Shown: positions 1 to 6,355, counted from the stretch's first letter. The stretch: 39,161 nt of DNA from Sulfurovum sp. (GCA_021647715.1 JAKIUE010000008.1:1-39161), one strand, 5' to 3'. A program made the numbers and translations. Notes: generated by a model not told the origin, from the letters alone.

Positions 1-645
1 CTTCTCCCTCTTCCGTCTCCGGTCTCCATTCTTCTTCCGGTCTCCAGTCTCCCATCCCGCCCTGTTTCTTAAATTCAGGCACATCAGGGATTTCCGCAGT
101 AAAAAACAACGGAGTCTCAGGATTACTCTCCCGTCTCCCTTCTTCCTCATCCTGTATCTCCCTGCTCCCCGAAGGTCCGGGAAGCCGAAGAGTCCCTCCT
201 ACCACCACTGCGCCTCTTCTGAACAACTCAGAAAACTTTAATCCGATAACAAAGAGGACAAGAATCTCTACAAGAAAAACAAGAAAGATAAGAAAAGCGC
301 CCTCTCTAATTCCAAACCTTGCAACAATAGCTGATGAAAGAGACAACTTTGAACCGGAAAGTACATGGAAGAATAAAGCAAGTGTTAAAAAAGGTATGAA
401 GGACAAAAGGAGAAGGACACTGGAGAAAATTTTAAAATGGTCCCTTATAAGGAGCACAGCCGCAATAATAAAGTATATAGGAATATAGAAAGATGCATAT
501 GAGAAACTTTGAAATAAAAAAGTACCAAAAGCTCCCGATGGTATTAATTTCCCCATATATTCAGAAGCCATGGGGGGTATGAGCAGTAAGAGTGTAATGC
601 CTGCTGAAACCACAAGAAAAATTGCAATAAGAAATGAAAAAATCT
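1..645 (-). CDS. FtsK/SpoIIIE-like DNA translocase, N-terminal membrane region (partial, runs off left edge)
   Basis: Reading leftward from about 645, the frame stays open to base 1 and encodes several hydrophobic segments, then a hydrophilic acidic and proline-rich linker. A segment of the form G-x-x-G-x-F then FSYASFYIPIYFI resembles the third and fourth membrane-helix region of the FtsK 4TM domain, which anchors the translocase at the division septum. The linker (GGTLRLPGPSGSREIQ, then repeated E/R/P-rich stretches) also fits the low-complexity region between the FtsK membrane domain and its motor. The motor domain lies beyond the window. GC content and codon use (CCG, GGG, AGG) are clearly higher than in the sequence to the right. 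The 5' end is not native: the frame runs without a break into an archaeal primase start at about 620-650. FtsK is the best guess; a spirochaete source is only an impression. Confidence 0.5.
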
Positions 646-871
646 CTCTTTCAAGAATATATGGTTTTGATGCCTGACCATCAATAATATCAGATTTGTA
701 AATTCCTCCCTCTGTAGATACTTTGAGCCTATGAAATGCTTTTTCAACTGATGATTTGAGATCAGGATCTGTACCAAATTGAACTAGAGGAAATCCTTTG
801 TCTTTTAGATACTGGCCAGCATCAGTCAAGAAAGGATATTTTGCTTTTTCATCTGGTCCAAGTTCTAGCAT
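626..871 (-). CDS. priL: Archaeal DNA primase large subunit, N-terminal fragment
   Basis: The minus-strand ATG at 871 starts a protein beginning MLELGPDEKAKYPFLTDAGQ and continuing through YLKDKGF, QFGTDPDL and LEREIFSFLIAI (residues 73-84). This resembles the N-terminus of thaumarchaeal PriL, the iron-sulfur regulatory subunit of the archaeal/eukaryotic primase that makes RNA primers with PriS. Only about 80 residues survive before the frame passes into an unrelated bacterial membrane protein, so the Fe-S cysteines are absent. A TTTAAGTAAA element 27 nt upstream of the ATG fits an archaeal promoter with a leaderless transcript. The gene is divergent from endonuclease IV. The identification is from memory of the family and was not searched. 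Confidence 0.6.
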
Positions 872-957
872 AATAGTGATTAACCTAATTTACTTAAAAA
901 TCTGGGTTTGATATATTGAATGCTGGTTTAAATTATGTTTTAAAGAAAATGTTACAT
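872..957. promoter_or_regulatory. Divergent archaeal promoter region between priL and nfo
   Basis: This 86-bp AT-rich spacer separates two divergent archaeal starts. On the minus strand TTTAAGTAAA begins 27 nt before the priL ATG (871). On the plus strand TTTAAATTATG (927-937) is centred about 28 nt before the nfo ATG at 958. Both match the distance of an archaeal box A from the start codon in leaderless or near-leaderless genes, and neither gene has a convincing Shine-Dalgarno sequence. The transcription starts are inferred. Confidence 0.45.
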
Positions 958-1797
958 ATGCAGATTGGCTGTCATGTCTCAATATCAGGATCAATTGACA
1001 AAGCAGTAGATAATGCAGTCGAGAGAAAATGCTCTGCTTTTCAGATTTTTACTAGAAATCCAAGAGGATGGAATGCAAAAGAACTCACCAAAGAGGATAT
1101 TGCTAATTTTAAATCAAAACTAAAAGAAAGTAAAATTGATAGACTGGCAACTTGTGCACATATGCCATATTTACCAAATCTGGCATCGCCAAAAGTAGAT
1201 GGATTTGAAAAGTCAGTTAAAACTTTGATTGATGAGATTGAGAGATGTGTACAATTAGGAATTCCATATCTTGTGACACATCTTGGTAGTCATTTAGGAA
1301 CAGGTGAGGAAGGTGGAATTAAGAGACTAGTTGAGGGTTTGAGTAGAGCAGGTAAAACATCAAAGGATGTAATGATTCTATTAGAAAATACTGCAGGTCA
1401 GAAAAATTCTGTTGGTTCTAATTTTAAACAACTAGGAGAAATTTTTAATAAGTTAAAACCTGCAAAAAAATTTGGTATTTGTTTTGATACATGTCATGCA
1501 TTTGTTTCAGGATATGATTTAAGAAGTAAAGAAAAAGTCAAAGAAACTTTTGAAGAATTTGAAAAATATGTAGGAATAAAGAATTTGAAAATTCTTCATC
1601 TAAATGATGCTAGAGGAGAGATTGGATGTAATCTTGATAGACATTATCACCTAGGATTAGGAGGAATTGGAGAAAAAGGAATTTCTGCAGTTGTAAAGTT
1701 TGCAAACAAGGAAAAAATTCCTATAATTTTGGAGACTCCAATTGATAAAGACCGAGATGATTTTGAGAATGTTAGAAAAGCAAAGGAATTTGCGTAG
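958..1797 (+). CDS. nfo: Endonuclease IV (AP endonuclease)
   Basis: Endonuclease IV cleaves the backbone 5' of abasic sites in base-excision repair, using a TIM-barrel fold with three zinc ions. The protein begins MQIGCHVSISGSIDKAVDNA and carries family hallmarks: IFTRNPRGW, HMPYLPNL, VTHLGSHLGTG, LLENTAGQ, GICFDTCHAFVSGYD, LHLNDARG (it aligns with the usual LNDS) and the C-terminal PIILETP. The metal-binding His, Glu and Asp residues of these motifs are present. The length of 279 residues is normal. An in-frame ATG at 916 exists, but 958 is preferred because it starts at the conserved MxIGCHVS and lies a box A distance from TTTAAATT. GlyRS follows 31 bp downstream. Low GC and A-rich codons (AGA, ATA, GGA) fit a thaumarchaeon. 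Confidence 0.93.
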   Translation: MQIGCHVSISGSIDKAVDNAVERKCSAFQIFTRNPRGWNAKELTKEDIANFKSKLKESKIDRLATCAHMPYLPNLASPKVDGFEKSVKTLIDEIERCVQLGIPYLVTHLGSHLGTGEEGGIKRLVEGLSRAGKTSKDVMILLENTAGQKNSVGSNFKQLGEIFNKLKPAKKFGICFDTCHAFVSGYDLRSKEKVKETFEEFEKYVGIKNLKILHLNDARGEIGCNLDRHYHLGLGGIGEKGISAVVKFANKEKIPIILETPIDKDRDDFENVRKAKEFA

Positions 1798-1828
1798 AGA
1801 TTTATTTCATGAGTGAGGAAATATAGCA

Positions 1829-3286
1829 ATGAATTATGAGACAGTAATGAAATTAGCACTTGAGCGTGGATTCTACTTTCCTAGTTGTGAAGTTTATTCA
1901 GATGCTCAAGCAGGATTTTGGGAATATGGACCAACAGGAGTTGGATTAAAAAATAAATTTCTAGAGTTATGGAGAAGAGAATTAATCAGAAGAGATGGAA
2001 TGCTTGAGATTGATGGTTCTCAGATAATGTCAAAATCAGTTTTTGAAGCATCAGGACATTTAGGAAACTTTGCTGATCCAATAATCAAATGTACAAAATG
2101 TAATTCAACATTTAGAGCTGATAGAACAATTGCTGAAATAACAAAAATAGAAATTCCTGAAAGTGCTGATTTAGTAGAATTTGATAATGCAATTTTACAA
2201 AATAATATCAAATGTCCAAAATGTAAAGGTGATTTTGATAAAACAAAGAATTTCAACATGATGTTTAAAGTTGGCATAGGTCCTGAAGAAGAAGAGGCAT
2301 ACCTTAGACCTGAAACATGTCAATCAATCTTTGTTGATTTTCCAAGACTCTACAAAACCATGAGAGGAAAACTTCCTTTAGGAATTGGTCAAGTTGGTAA
2401 AAGTTTTAGAAATGAGATAGCACCAAGACAAAGTTTACTTCGTCTCAGAGAGTTTTATCAAGCAGAAATTGAAGTATTTTGTAATCCTACAAAACTAGAT
2501 CAAGTAGAAAAATTTGCTGAAATTCAAGATACTATTCTCAGAATACAAACAGATTCTGATCCAGTCGCAATGACATGTAAAGAGGCAGTAGAATCAGGAG
2601 TAGTTCCAAACAAATTAGTCGCATATTACTTGGGAATTTTAACTGAATTTTATGAGAAAACTGGAATTGATATATCAAAAAGTAGATTTAGAAAATTAGG
2701 AGATAAAGAAAAAGCATTCTATGCTGAAGTTGCATTTGACTTTGAAGTTGAAACTACAATAGGGTGGCTTGAATTAGTTGCATGTAATTATAGATCAGAT
2801 TATGATTTGTCTAGTCACTCAAAGAAGAGTAAAGAAAAGTTTGAAGTTATGGATAATGATGAAAAGGTTCTACCACATGTATTTGAGATTTCAATGGGAA
2901 TTGATAGAAGTCTTTACACAATTTTGGAGCATTCACTCAAAGAGGATAAAGAACATGAAAGAATTGTTTTATCTTTAAAACCATATTTGTCACCAACACA
3001 TGTCGGAATTCTTTCTCTAGTTAAAAAAGATGGATTAAAAGAAAAAACAGATGAAATTTATCTAAACATTAAGAGAAAATTTGATGCATTTTTAGATCAT
3101 TCAGGAGCAATAGGTAGAAGGTATCGAAGACTAGATGAAATTGGTGCACCGTTTGCAATTACAGTAGATCATCAAACATTAGAAGATGATACCATAACGA
3201 TTCGAAAAAGAGATTCTATGGAACAAACTAGAATTAAGATTTCTGAATTAGATTCAATTCTTTCTGAATCAGTTGCATTTCCTTAG
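1829..3286 (+). CDS. glyS: Glycyl-tRNA synthetase, archaeal type
   Basis: This class II aminoacyl-tRNA synthetase charges tRNA-Gly. The N-terminus (FYFPSCEVYSDAQAGFWEYG, residues 15-34) is that of the archaeal/eukaryotic dimeric enzyme. An insert with two zinc-ribbon pairs, CTKC (88-91) and CPKC (129-132), follows. Motif 2 is FRNEIAPR (193-200) with LREFYQAEIEVF after it, and the motif 3 arginine is in GIDRSLYTILEHS (357-369). The C-terminal anticodon-binding domain includes IGRRYRRLDEIGAPFAITVD (428-447). At 485 residues it is shorter than many archaeal GlyRS but appears complete. It starts 31 bp after nfo, so co-transcription is possible; a GAGGAA lies about 10 nt upstream of the ATG. It is not the alpha/beta bacterial GlyRS, which supports an archaeal origin. 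Confidence 0.95.
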   Translation: MNYETVMKLALERGFYFPSCEVYSDAQAGFWEYGPTGVGLKNKFLELWRRELIRRDGMLEIDGSQIMSKSVFEASGHLGNFADPIIKCTKCNSTFRADRTIAEITKIEIPESADLVEFDNAILQNNIKCPKCKGDFDKTKNFNMMFKVGIGPEEEEAYLRPETCQSIFVDFPRLYKTMRGKLPLGIGQVGKSFRNEIAPRQSLLRLREFYQAEIEVFCNPTKLDQVEKFAEIQDTILRIQTDSDPVAMTCKEAVESGVVPNKLVAYYLGILTEFYEKTGIDISKSRFRKLGDKEKAFYAEVAFDFEVETTIGWLELVACNYRSDYDLSSHSKKSKEKFEVMDNDEKVLPHVFEISMGIDRSLYTILEHSLKEDKEHERIVLSLKPYLSPTHVGILSLVKKDGLKEKTDEIYLNIKRKFDAFLDHSGAIGRRYRRLDEIGAPFAITVDHQTLEDDTITIRKRDSMEQTRIKISELDSILSESVAFP

Positions 3287-3450
3287 TATGAATAAAAGAT
3301 ATTCATTTTTGAATTCTTTGTATATTTTATTTGAAGTCAAAAATATGAAACAAATTTCTATCATTTTCTAAAGAAATAATCAAATGGTCTAAAAAGGTCA
3401 TGTTGAAGAATTAAGGTTTAATATCTATCAAATTTTGTGGTTGAATAGAT
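3287..3450. promoter_or_regulatory. Archaeal intergenic region with box A for the glycosyltransferase
   Basis: This AT-rich spacer follows glyS. Its left part has T-rich stretches that could terminate archaeal transcription after glyS. A TTTAATATC element (3417-3425) is centred about 31 nt before the ATG at 3451, with no evident ribosome-binding site, so a short-leader archaeal promoter is likely. Nothing else was recognised. Confidence 0.4.
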
Positions 3451-3815
3451 ATGCTAAAGCAAGTAGAGGCTGAAAAAAGTCAGATTTCAATAATAATTCC
3501 TACGTACAATGAATCTGAAAATATAATTAATATTTTACATTCAATTAGAGAAATCATACCAAGAAATATTTCATCTCAAACTATTGTAGTAGATGATAAT
3601 TCACCAGATGGAACAGGGAAATTAGTAGAAGATTATTTAAAAAATGTAAAAAAAATTGCTGATAACACTATAGAAATTATTCATAGAAAAGCTAAGAATG
3701 GTTTAGGTTCTGCAATTCTTAAAGGAATTCAACAATCAAAAGGTGACACAATTGTTGTTATGGATTGTGATTTTTCTCACCCACCTCAAATTATTCCAAA
3801 ATTAATTGAATCAAA
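3451..3815 (+). CDS. Dolichol-phosphate mannosyltransferase-like family 2 glycosyltransferase, N-terminal fragment
   Basis: GT-A fold glycosyltransferases of the DPM1 type transfer mannose or glucose from a nucleotide sugar to a polyprenyl phosphate at the membrane. The first about 122 residues contain ISIIIPTYNESENI, IVVDDNSPDGT (the nucleotide-binding aspartates) and VVMDCDFSHPP (the metal-binding DxD region), which fit DPM1-like proteins. The authentic sequence ends near PQIIPKLIES. The apparent C-terminal residues (KKSFISRLITIYFFV onward, to a stop at 3921) are the antisense of a bacterial reverse transcriptase gene and do not belong to this protein. The gene is therefore truncated by a contig joint, and its catalytic and C-terminal membrane parts are missing. 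Confidence 0.8.
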
Positions 3816-3818
3816 AAA
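3795..3818. other. Chimeric joint: archaeal glycosyltransferase to bacterial reverse transcriptase
   Basis: Within this interval the plus strand still reads P-K-L-I-E-S of the glycosyltransferase, while the minus strand still reads D-S-I-N-F-G of a reverse transcriptase. To the left only the archaeal gene makes sense and to the right only the reverse transcriptase does. The shared stretch of about 17 nt, GATTCAATTAATTTTGG on the minus strand, marks the joint. A short-overlap assembly error or amplification chimera is the simplest explanation. Confidence 0.65.
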
Positions 3819-4151
3819 ATCTTTTATATCAAGATTGATAACTATATATTTTTTTGTATGCATGTTTGCATTCGAGACTATTGATTTTTTGTTATTTTCA
3901 TCTGCTTTTATAAATCCATGAACAGGTTTAGGTGCTATATATTGTGTCTGTAAAAGTTCATTGACTTTTTTTTGCATAGTTTTTACAAAACTAGGAGGTA
4001 TATTTAATTCTCTTGCAGTACCATTTTTTTTGGTGATTTTTTTACTTTTATATCCATGCTTTCTGATATTCCATAATGCATATTCAAAGTTTTTTGTATG
4101 TAGTAAATAGAATTCTTCTAATTTATTCAATAGAAACCTTATTATTTTCAC
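3796..4151 (-). CDS. Retron-type reverse transcriptase, N-terminal fragment in an integron cassette
   Basis: The fragment contains the early motifs of bacterial retron-type reverse transcriptases: KKNGTARELNIPPS (residues 41-54), PVHGFIK (76-82), SIVSNANMHTKKYIVINLDI (90-109) and KDFFDSINFG (110-119). This order matches RT0 to RT2, where families usually continue NFGRVRG. Here the next codons belong to an archaeal glycosyltransferase, so the gene is cut off before the YxDD catalytic box. The start is GTG at 4151, with an in-frame TAA immediately upstream. The gene lies on the minus strand, 165 nt inside a cassette that begins at the attC R' box near 4317. Retron RTs make msDNA from a cognate non-coding RNA and act in anti-phage defence. 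Abi-type or orphan RT is possible because the downstream motifs are missing. Confidence 0.65.
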
Positions 4152-4316
4152 TTAAACTTCAGACGCAGAATCATCAAGAATCAATCCGCACTGTAACGAA
4201 GGAATTATTTAGAGAAGAATGTTACTATTCATTTTCTACTCATTACCGGTTCAGTAATGAAAAGTTAAATCAATAAGGTTCTTCCGTATTCTATCTAATT
4301 TTCATCTGATATACAA
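4152..4316 (-). ncRNA. 165-nt leader of the reverse transcriptase cassette; candidate site of a retron msr-msd RNA
   Basis: Between the cassette boundary and the RT start there is no open gene on the minus strand. Retron operons place their non-coding RNA exactly here, 5' of the RT. Small inverted repeats are visible: TCATTAC and GTAATGA around a 7-nt loop (4260-4240), and GTAAC with GTTAC (about 4225 and 4195). No long msd-like stem or clear a1/a2 pair can be made out by eye. The call rests on position more than structure. Confidence 0.22.
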
Positions 4317-4378
4317 CGACTGAAGATAGCCAATAAATTTCCGCTAGGTAATTTATTGGCTACTCTGTTTTGTTATAA
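4311..4378 (-). other. attC: attC recombination site (short, 68 bp)
   Basis: Read on the minus strand, the site runs from R'' TTATAAC (4378-4372) to R' GTTGTAT (4317-4311). Between them is a near-perfect stem, AGCCAATAAATT (4361-4350) with AATTTATTGGCT (4339-4328) around a 10-nt loop. The outer L boxes are AGAGTAGCC and GGCTATCT, with one extra base on the L'' arm, and unpaired spacers separate L from R. The R'' box CTTATAAC exactly complements the first bases of the same cassette (GTTATAAG at 5324-5317), a defining property of integron cassettes. The MarR stop codon lies only a few bases upstream. Confidence 0.72.
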
Positions 4379-4382
4379 GACA

Positions 4383-4832
4383 TCATAGTAAAAGTTCACT
4401 AAATAATGAATTAAGCTTATCTTTATTTTCTGTATTTAATTTTGAGAAAAATTTACTATCAATATCTTCAACAATTTTTACAGATTCGATTGCTAATTTT
4501 ATACCATTTTCTGTTAGTATAATTGTTTTTGCTCGTGTATCTATTTTATTTTCAGTTCTCAAAACAAAACTATTTTTTTCTAAAGTTTTTAAACTTTTAG
4601 ATACAGTCATTTTATCTAATTTAGTATGTTCAATTATTGTTGTTTGTGTAACGATAATTTTTTGCTCTTTAAACCATAATAACGAAGCTAATATTACAAA
4701 TCTTGAATGACTTAAATTAACAATGTCTAGTGCATTTTTTATTTCTCGTTGCCAAAGTGTTGTAACTTGCCACAATAAAAAGCCAGAACTATGTTCTGCT
4801 TTTTTAACTTGAAAATTACTTTTGTTTTTCAT
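4383..4832 (-). CDS. MarR-family transcriptional regulator
   Basis: This 149-residue protein has the size and layout of a MarR winged-helix repressor. An N-terminal helix (FLLWQVTTLWQREIKNAL) is followed by a helical core (LSHSRFVILASLLW), the helix-turn-helix with recognition helix around TTIIEHTKLDKMTVSKSLKT (residues about 64-83), and the wing (LEKNSFVLRTENKIDTRAKT), where the D-x-R of the MarR wing is conserved. The C-terminal helices serve dimerisation. Its start overlaps the end of the SRPBCC gene by 17 bp, so translation is coupled. The TATAGTA palindrome upstream of the operon is a plausible autoregulatory operator. The inducer is unknown; control of the SRPBCC partner is an inference from the operon. 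Confidence 0.85.
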   Translation of the reverse strand: MKNKSNFQVKKAEHSSGFLLWQVTTLWQREIKNALDIVNLSHSRFVILASLLWFKEQKIIVTQTTIIEHTKLDKMTVSKSLKTLEKNSFVLRTENKIDTRAKTIILTENGIKLAIESVKIVEDIDSKFFSKLNTENKDKLNSLFSELLL

Positions 4833-5247
4833 TTTGAATTAACTGTATTAATTTATCCATATCATGCCCCAACTTGTCAGCTACACCTTGTGCAACTATC
4901 TTCTTCCATAAGAAAGACAAAAATCCTTCGATTTTTATAGTCGCTCTCATCTCTATCTTGCCATCTTTTTCTATGACTTCATGAATGCCATACATTTTGG
5001 CTAATGGAAATTTAGTTAAATCAGTAAAGCTTTTATTCTTTTCAATCTTTAAAAGTTGTATTTTAACTTTTTGTCCACCTTTTAAGCCTAAAATGAAAAA
5101 ATTACCTTCCTTAAATTCTCCATCAAGTTTTGCATATTCAATATCATCGTTGAATGTATGCCAGTTGTTTATATCTGACCATTTATCGTAAATATCCTCT
5201 TTTGAAATATTTTCAACTTCTCTCGTATCTGTTCCTACTGTTTGCAT
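4816..5247 (-). CDS. SRPBCC-fold (START/polyketide cyclase-like) protein
   Basis: This 143-residue protein looks like a single SRPBCC domain, a hydrophobic-pocket fold used for small-molecule binding or for polyketide cyclase-type catalysis. Visible signs are the early KEDIYDKWSDINNWHTFN (the usual W-x-x-W/N at the end of helix 1), a run of alternating beta strands (GEFKEGNFFILGLKGGQKVK), then EVIEKDGKIEMRATIKIEG and a long C-terminal helix (WKKIVAQGVADKLGHDMDKL). No catalytic residues can be assigned. It is the first gene of the cassette, translated from ATG 5247 behind an AAAAGGAAC ribosome-binding site, and overlaps marR. SRPBCC genes paired with MarR or ArsR regulators are common, but the ligand here is unknown. 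Confidence 0.7.
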   Translation of the reverse strand: MQTVGTDTREVENISKEDIYDKWSDINNWHTFNDDIEYAKLDGEFKEGNFFILGLKGGQKVKIQLLKIEKNKSFTDLTKFPLAKMYGIHEVIEKDGKIEMRATIKIEGFLSFLWKKIVAQGVADKLGHDMDKLIQLIQNEKQK

Positions 5248-5272
5248 TTGTGTTCCTTTTAGTAAAATAATA

Positions 5273-5294
5273 TATAGTATGCAAGTTTACTATA
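5273..5294 (-). promoter_or_regulatory. Palindromic operator upstream of the SRPBCC-marR cassette operon
   Basis: A perfect 7-bp inverted repeat, TATAGTA (5273-5279) and TACTATA (5288-5294), is separated by 8 bp. It lies 26 bp upstream of the SRPBCC start in AT-rich promoter-like sequence. Its size and symmetry fit a MarR-type dimer site, and the operon encodes a MarR protein. Binding is inferred. Confidence 0.45.
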
Positions 5295-5317
5295 ATAATC
5301 TTAAAAGGTTCTTTGAC

Positions 5318-5420
5318 TTATAACGCTCGCATCACAGGCTGCCGTGAGTGGCGTAAATTTTGCGTCTTTTTGCAAAATTTGTGACGCTTACGGCAGTCCT
5401 AGTGGATGCGATTGTTAGCC
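5318..5420 (-). other. attC: attC recombination site (103 bp) with extrahelical bases
   Basis: On the minus strand the site starts with R'' GGCTAAC (5420-5414) and ends with R' GTTATAA (5324-5318). The arms CGCATCCACTAGGACTGCCG and ACGGCAGCCTGTGATGCG pair through three helical blocks if three extra bases (C, T, A) on the L'' arm bulge out. The bottom strand then exposes G, A and T, close to the G and T extrahelical bases that mark the recombinogenic strand of real attC sites. An inner stem pairs AAATTTTGC with GCAAAATTT. Spacers AAT and AGC separate the L and R boxes. The asymmetry fixes the array orientation as leftward, matching the gene direction. Confidence 0.82.
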
Positions 5421-5428
5421 ATTTTTTC

Positions 5429-5683
5429 CTACACACAAAAGTTTTCATTCCATAAAAAGTAAGCGCCAAAACGTCCTTTTTTACTCTCACCACCTGCTTG
5501 CTTGCCTTTCTCTGTTAGTTCCTCTTTCTCATCATTTATTTCCAAATACCCTTTAGACACAAATTCTTCGCTAAGTTGGTCTGTTGTTTTACCAAGTTTT
5601 TTTGCTAACTTAGAGGTCGTGAGCTTGCTGTAATTTTCATTTTTTACCTCTGGAAAAATAGGTGTCAGGTGAACGTAATCGTA
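5429..5683 (-). pseudogene. C-terminal remnant of an unidentified cassette gene
   Basis: The minus strand is open for 84 codons ending at a TAG nine bases before the attC at 5420, the usual spacing of a cassette gene. There is an in-frame TGA at 5686-5684 and no start codon near the 5' edge. The peptide reads YDYVHLTPIFPEVKNENY, then a likely helix-turn-helix or winged-helix stretch (TSKLAKKLGKTTDQLSEEFV, LTEKGKQAGG), ending GAYFLWNENFCV. Its own cassette start, which should read GTTAGCC to match R'' of the attC, is absent to the right. The gene appears truncated where the array meets Campylobacterota DNA. Function not recognised. Confidence 0.5.
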
Positions 5684-5755
5684 TCATATGCCCTCACACT
5701 ACTCTAGCAAACATTGATAAGGCTTTAGTGCATTTACTATCCAGAGAATAAGCGA

Positions 5756-5761
5756 TATAAT
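5756..5761 (+). promoter_or_regulatory. -10 element of tetR, possible leaderless transcript
   Basis: A perfect TATAAT ends only 6 bp before the tetR ATG (5768), and no Shine-Dalgarno sequence is visible in front of that ATG. If this is the working -10 box, transcription would start at or next to the start codon. The spacer to the left (5684-5755) holds no recognised gene. Confidence 0.35.
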
Positions 5762-5767
5762 ACATCT

Positions 5768-6355
5768 ATGAAAAAACAACCCACCAGAGAAAAACTCTTA
5801 GACATTACCTTTGAAGAGGTATACATACATGGTTACAATGCTACATCAGTAGATGCCATACTCAAAAAGGCTGGCGTACCTAAAGGCTCTATGTACCATC
5901 ACTTTAAGGGTAAAAAAGAGCTTGTTCTTGCTATGGTACAAGAGCGGCTCTTTCCTAAGATGGATATGTTTTTTAAGTATGAAGTAAAAGAGGGTAGCTC
6001 TGTATATGATAGCCTGAAATTTACTCTGCTAACAGTGAGTAGAAATAAGATGCTAGTCACGTATGGTTGTCCACTTTATCGGCTCATGGTAGAATTATCT
6101 GCTACAGATAAAGAATTCGATGCACTGTTAAGCACCAAAGCCACACAGATGAAAGATGGCATTACATCTTTACTACAAAGCGGACAAGCCAGTGGTGAGT
6201 TCATTGATGCGTTAGATACTGATACTTTTGCAGCATATATGCTCAATGCTGTATGGGGAATACTCTCTGTATCTCCTAGTCTCTCTTCTTCTAAACAATT
6301 TCTAAAACAAAGCAACTATATATTAAAAGAACTCAAAACATATAAATTAGACTAA
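5768..6355 (+). CDS. TetR/AcrR-family transcriptional repressor
   Basis: The N-terminal 50 residues have the TetR layout: REKLLDITFEEVYIHGYNAT, then the helix-turn-helix TSVDAILKKAGVPKGSMYHHF (27 onward, ending YHHF with the conserved Y and F) and KGKKELVLAMV. The C-terminal ligand and dimer domain is helical and variable, with GCPLYRLMVELSATDKEF. Length (195) is typical. Two TAGACT...AGTCTA palindromes lie at its 3' end and just before the next gene, so it probably represses the AhpD-like and hot-dog genes. It is related to TetR proteins that control small stress or quinone-response operons; the inducer is unknown. It is the first gene clearly belonging to the Campylobacterota part. Confidence 0.88.
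   Translation: MKKQPTREKLLDITFEEVYIHGYNATSVDAILKKAGVPKGSMYHHFKGKKELVLAMVQERLFPKMDMFFKYEVKEGSSVYDSLKFTLLTVSRNKMLVTYGCPLYRLMVELSATDKEFDALLSTKATQMKDGITSLLQSGQASGEFIDALDTDTFAAYMLNAVWGILSVSPSLSSSKQFLKQSNYILKELKTYKLD

Larger units (their letters stand above)
4317..5323 (-). mobile_element. Complete integron gene cassette (SRPBCC + MarR), 1,007 bp
   Basis: The cassette runs on the minus strand from the TT of one R' box (GTTATAA, 5324-5318) to the G of the next (GTTGTAT, 4317-4311), the points at which IntI recombines cassettes. Inside are an SRPBCC gene, an overlapping MarR gene and the terminal attC, tightly packed. Unlike most cassettes it carries two genes and appears to have its own promoter and operator (5273-5294). 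Parts of neighbouring cassettes lie on both sides. No integrase gene is visible in the window. Confidence 0.7.

Noticed and set aside
1-871. A single primase-membrane protein fusion of about 290 residues
   Set aside because: The two halves look like unrelated families from different domains of life, and GC content shifts at the joint. It is better treated as two fragments of a chimeric sequence.
3816-3921. C-terminal part of the glycosyltransferase (SFISRLITIYFF onward)
   Set aside because: These codons are antisense to reverse transcriptase motifs, which are highly specific. They do not continue the glycosyltransferase fold.
4076-4276. Plus-strand open frame opposite the reverse transcriptase leader
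   Set aside because: Overlaps the RT on the other strand and the cassette leader, with no family resemblance or ribosome-binding site.
4157-4326. CTTCAG/CTGAAG inverted repeat (4157-4165 and 4318-4326) as retron a1/a2 arms
   Set aside because: One arm lies inside the attC L' box, outside the cassette. The match is short with a mismatch, so it is probably chance.
4328-4361. Simple intrinsic terminator after the MarR gene
   Set aside because: The 12-bp stem has no T run on either side and sits between R'' and R' boxes complementary to the cassette start. An attC stem explains it better.
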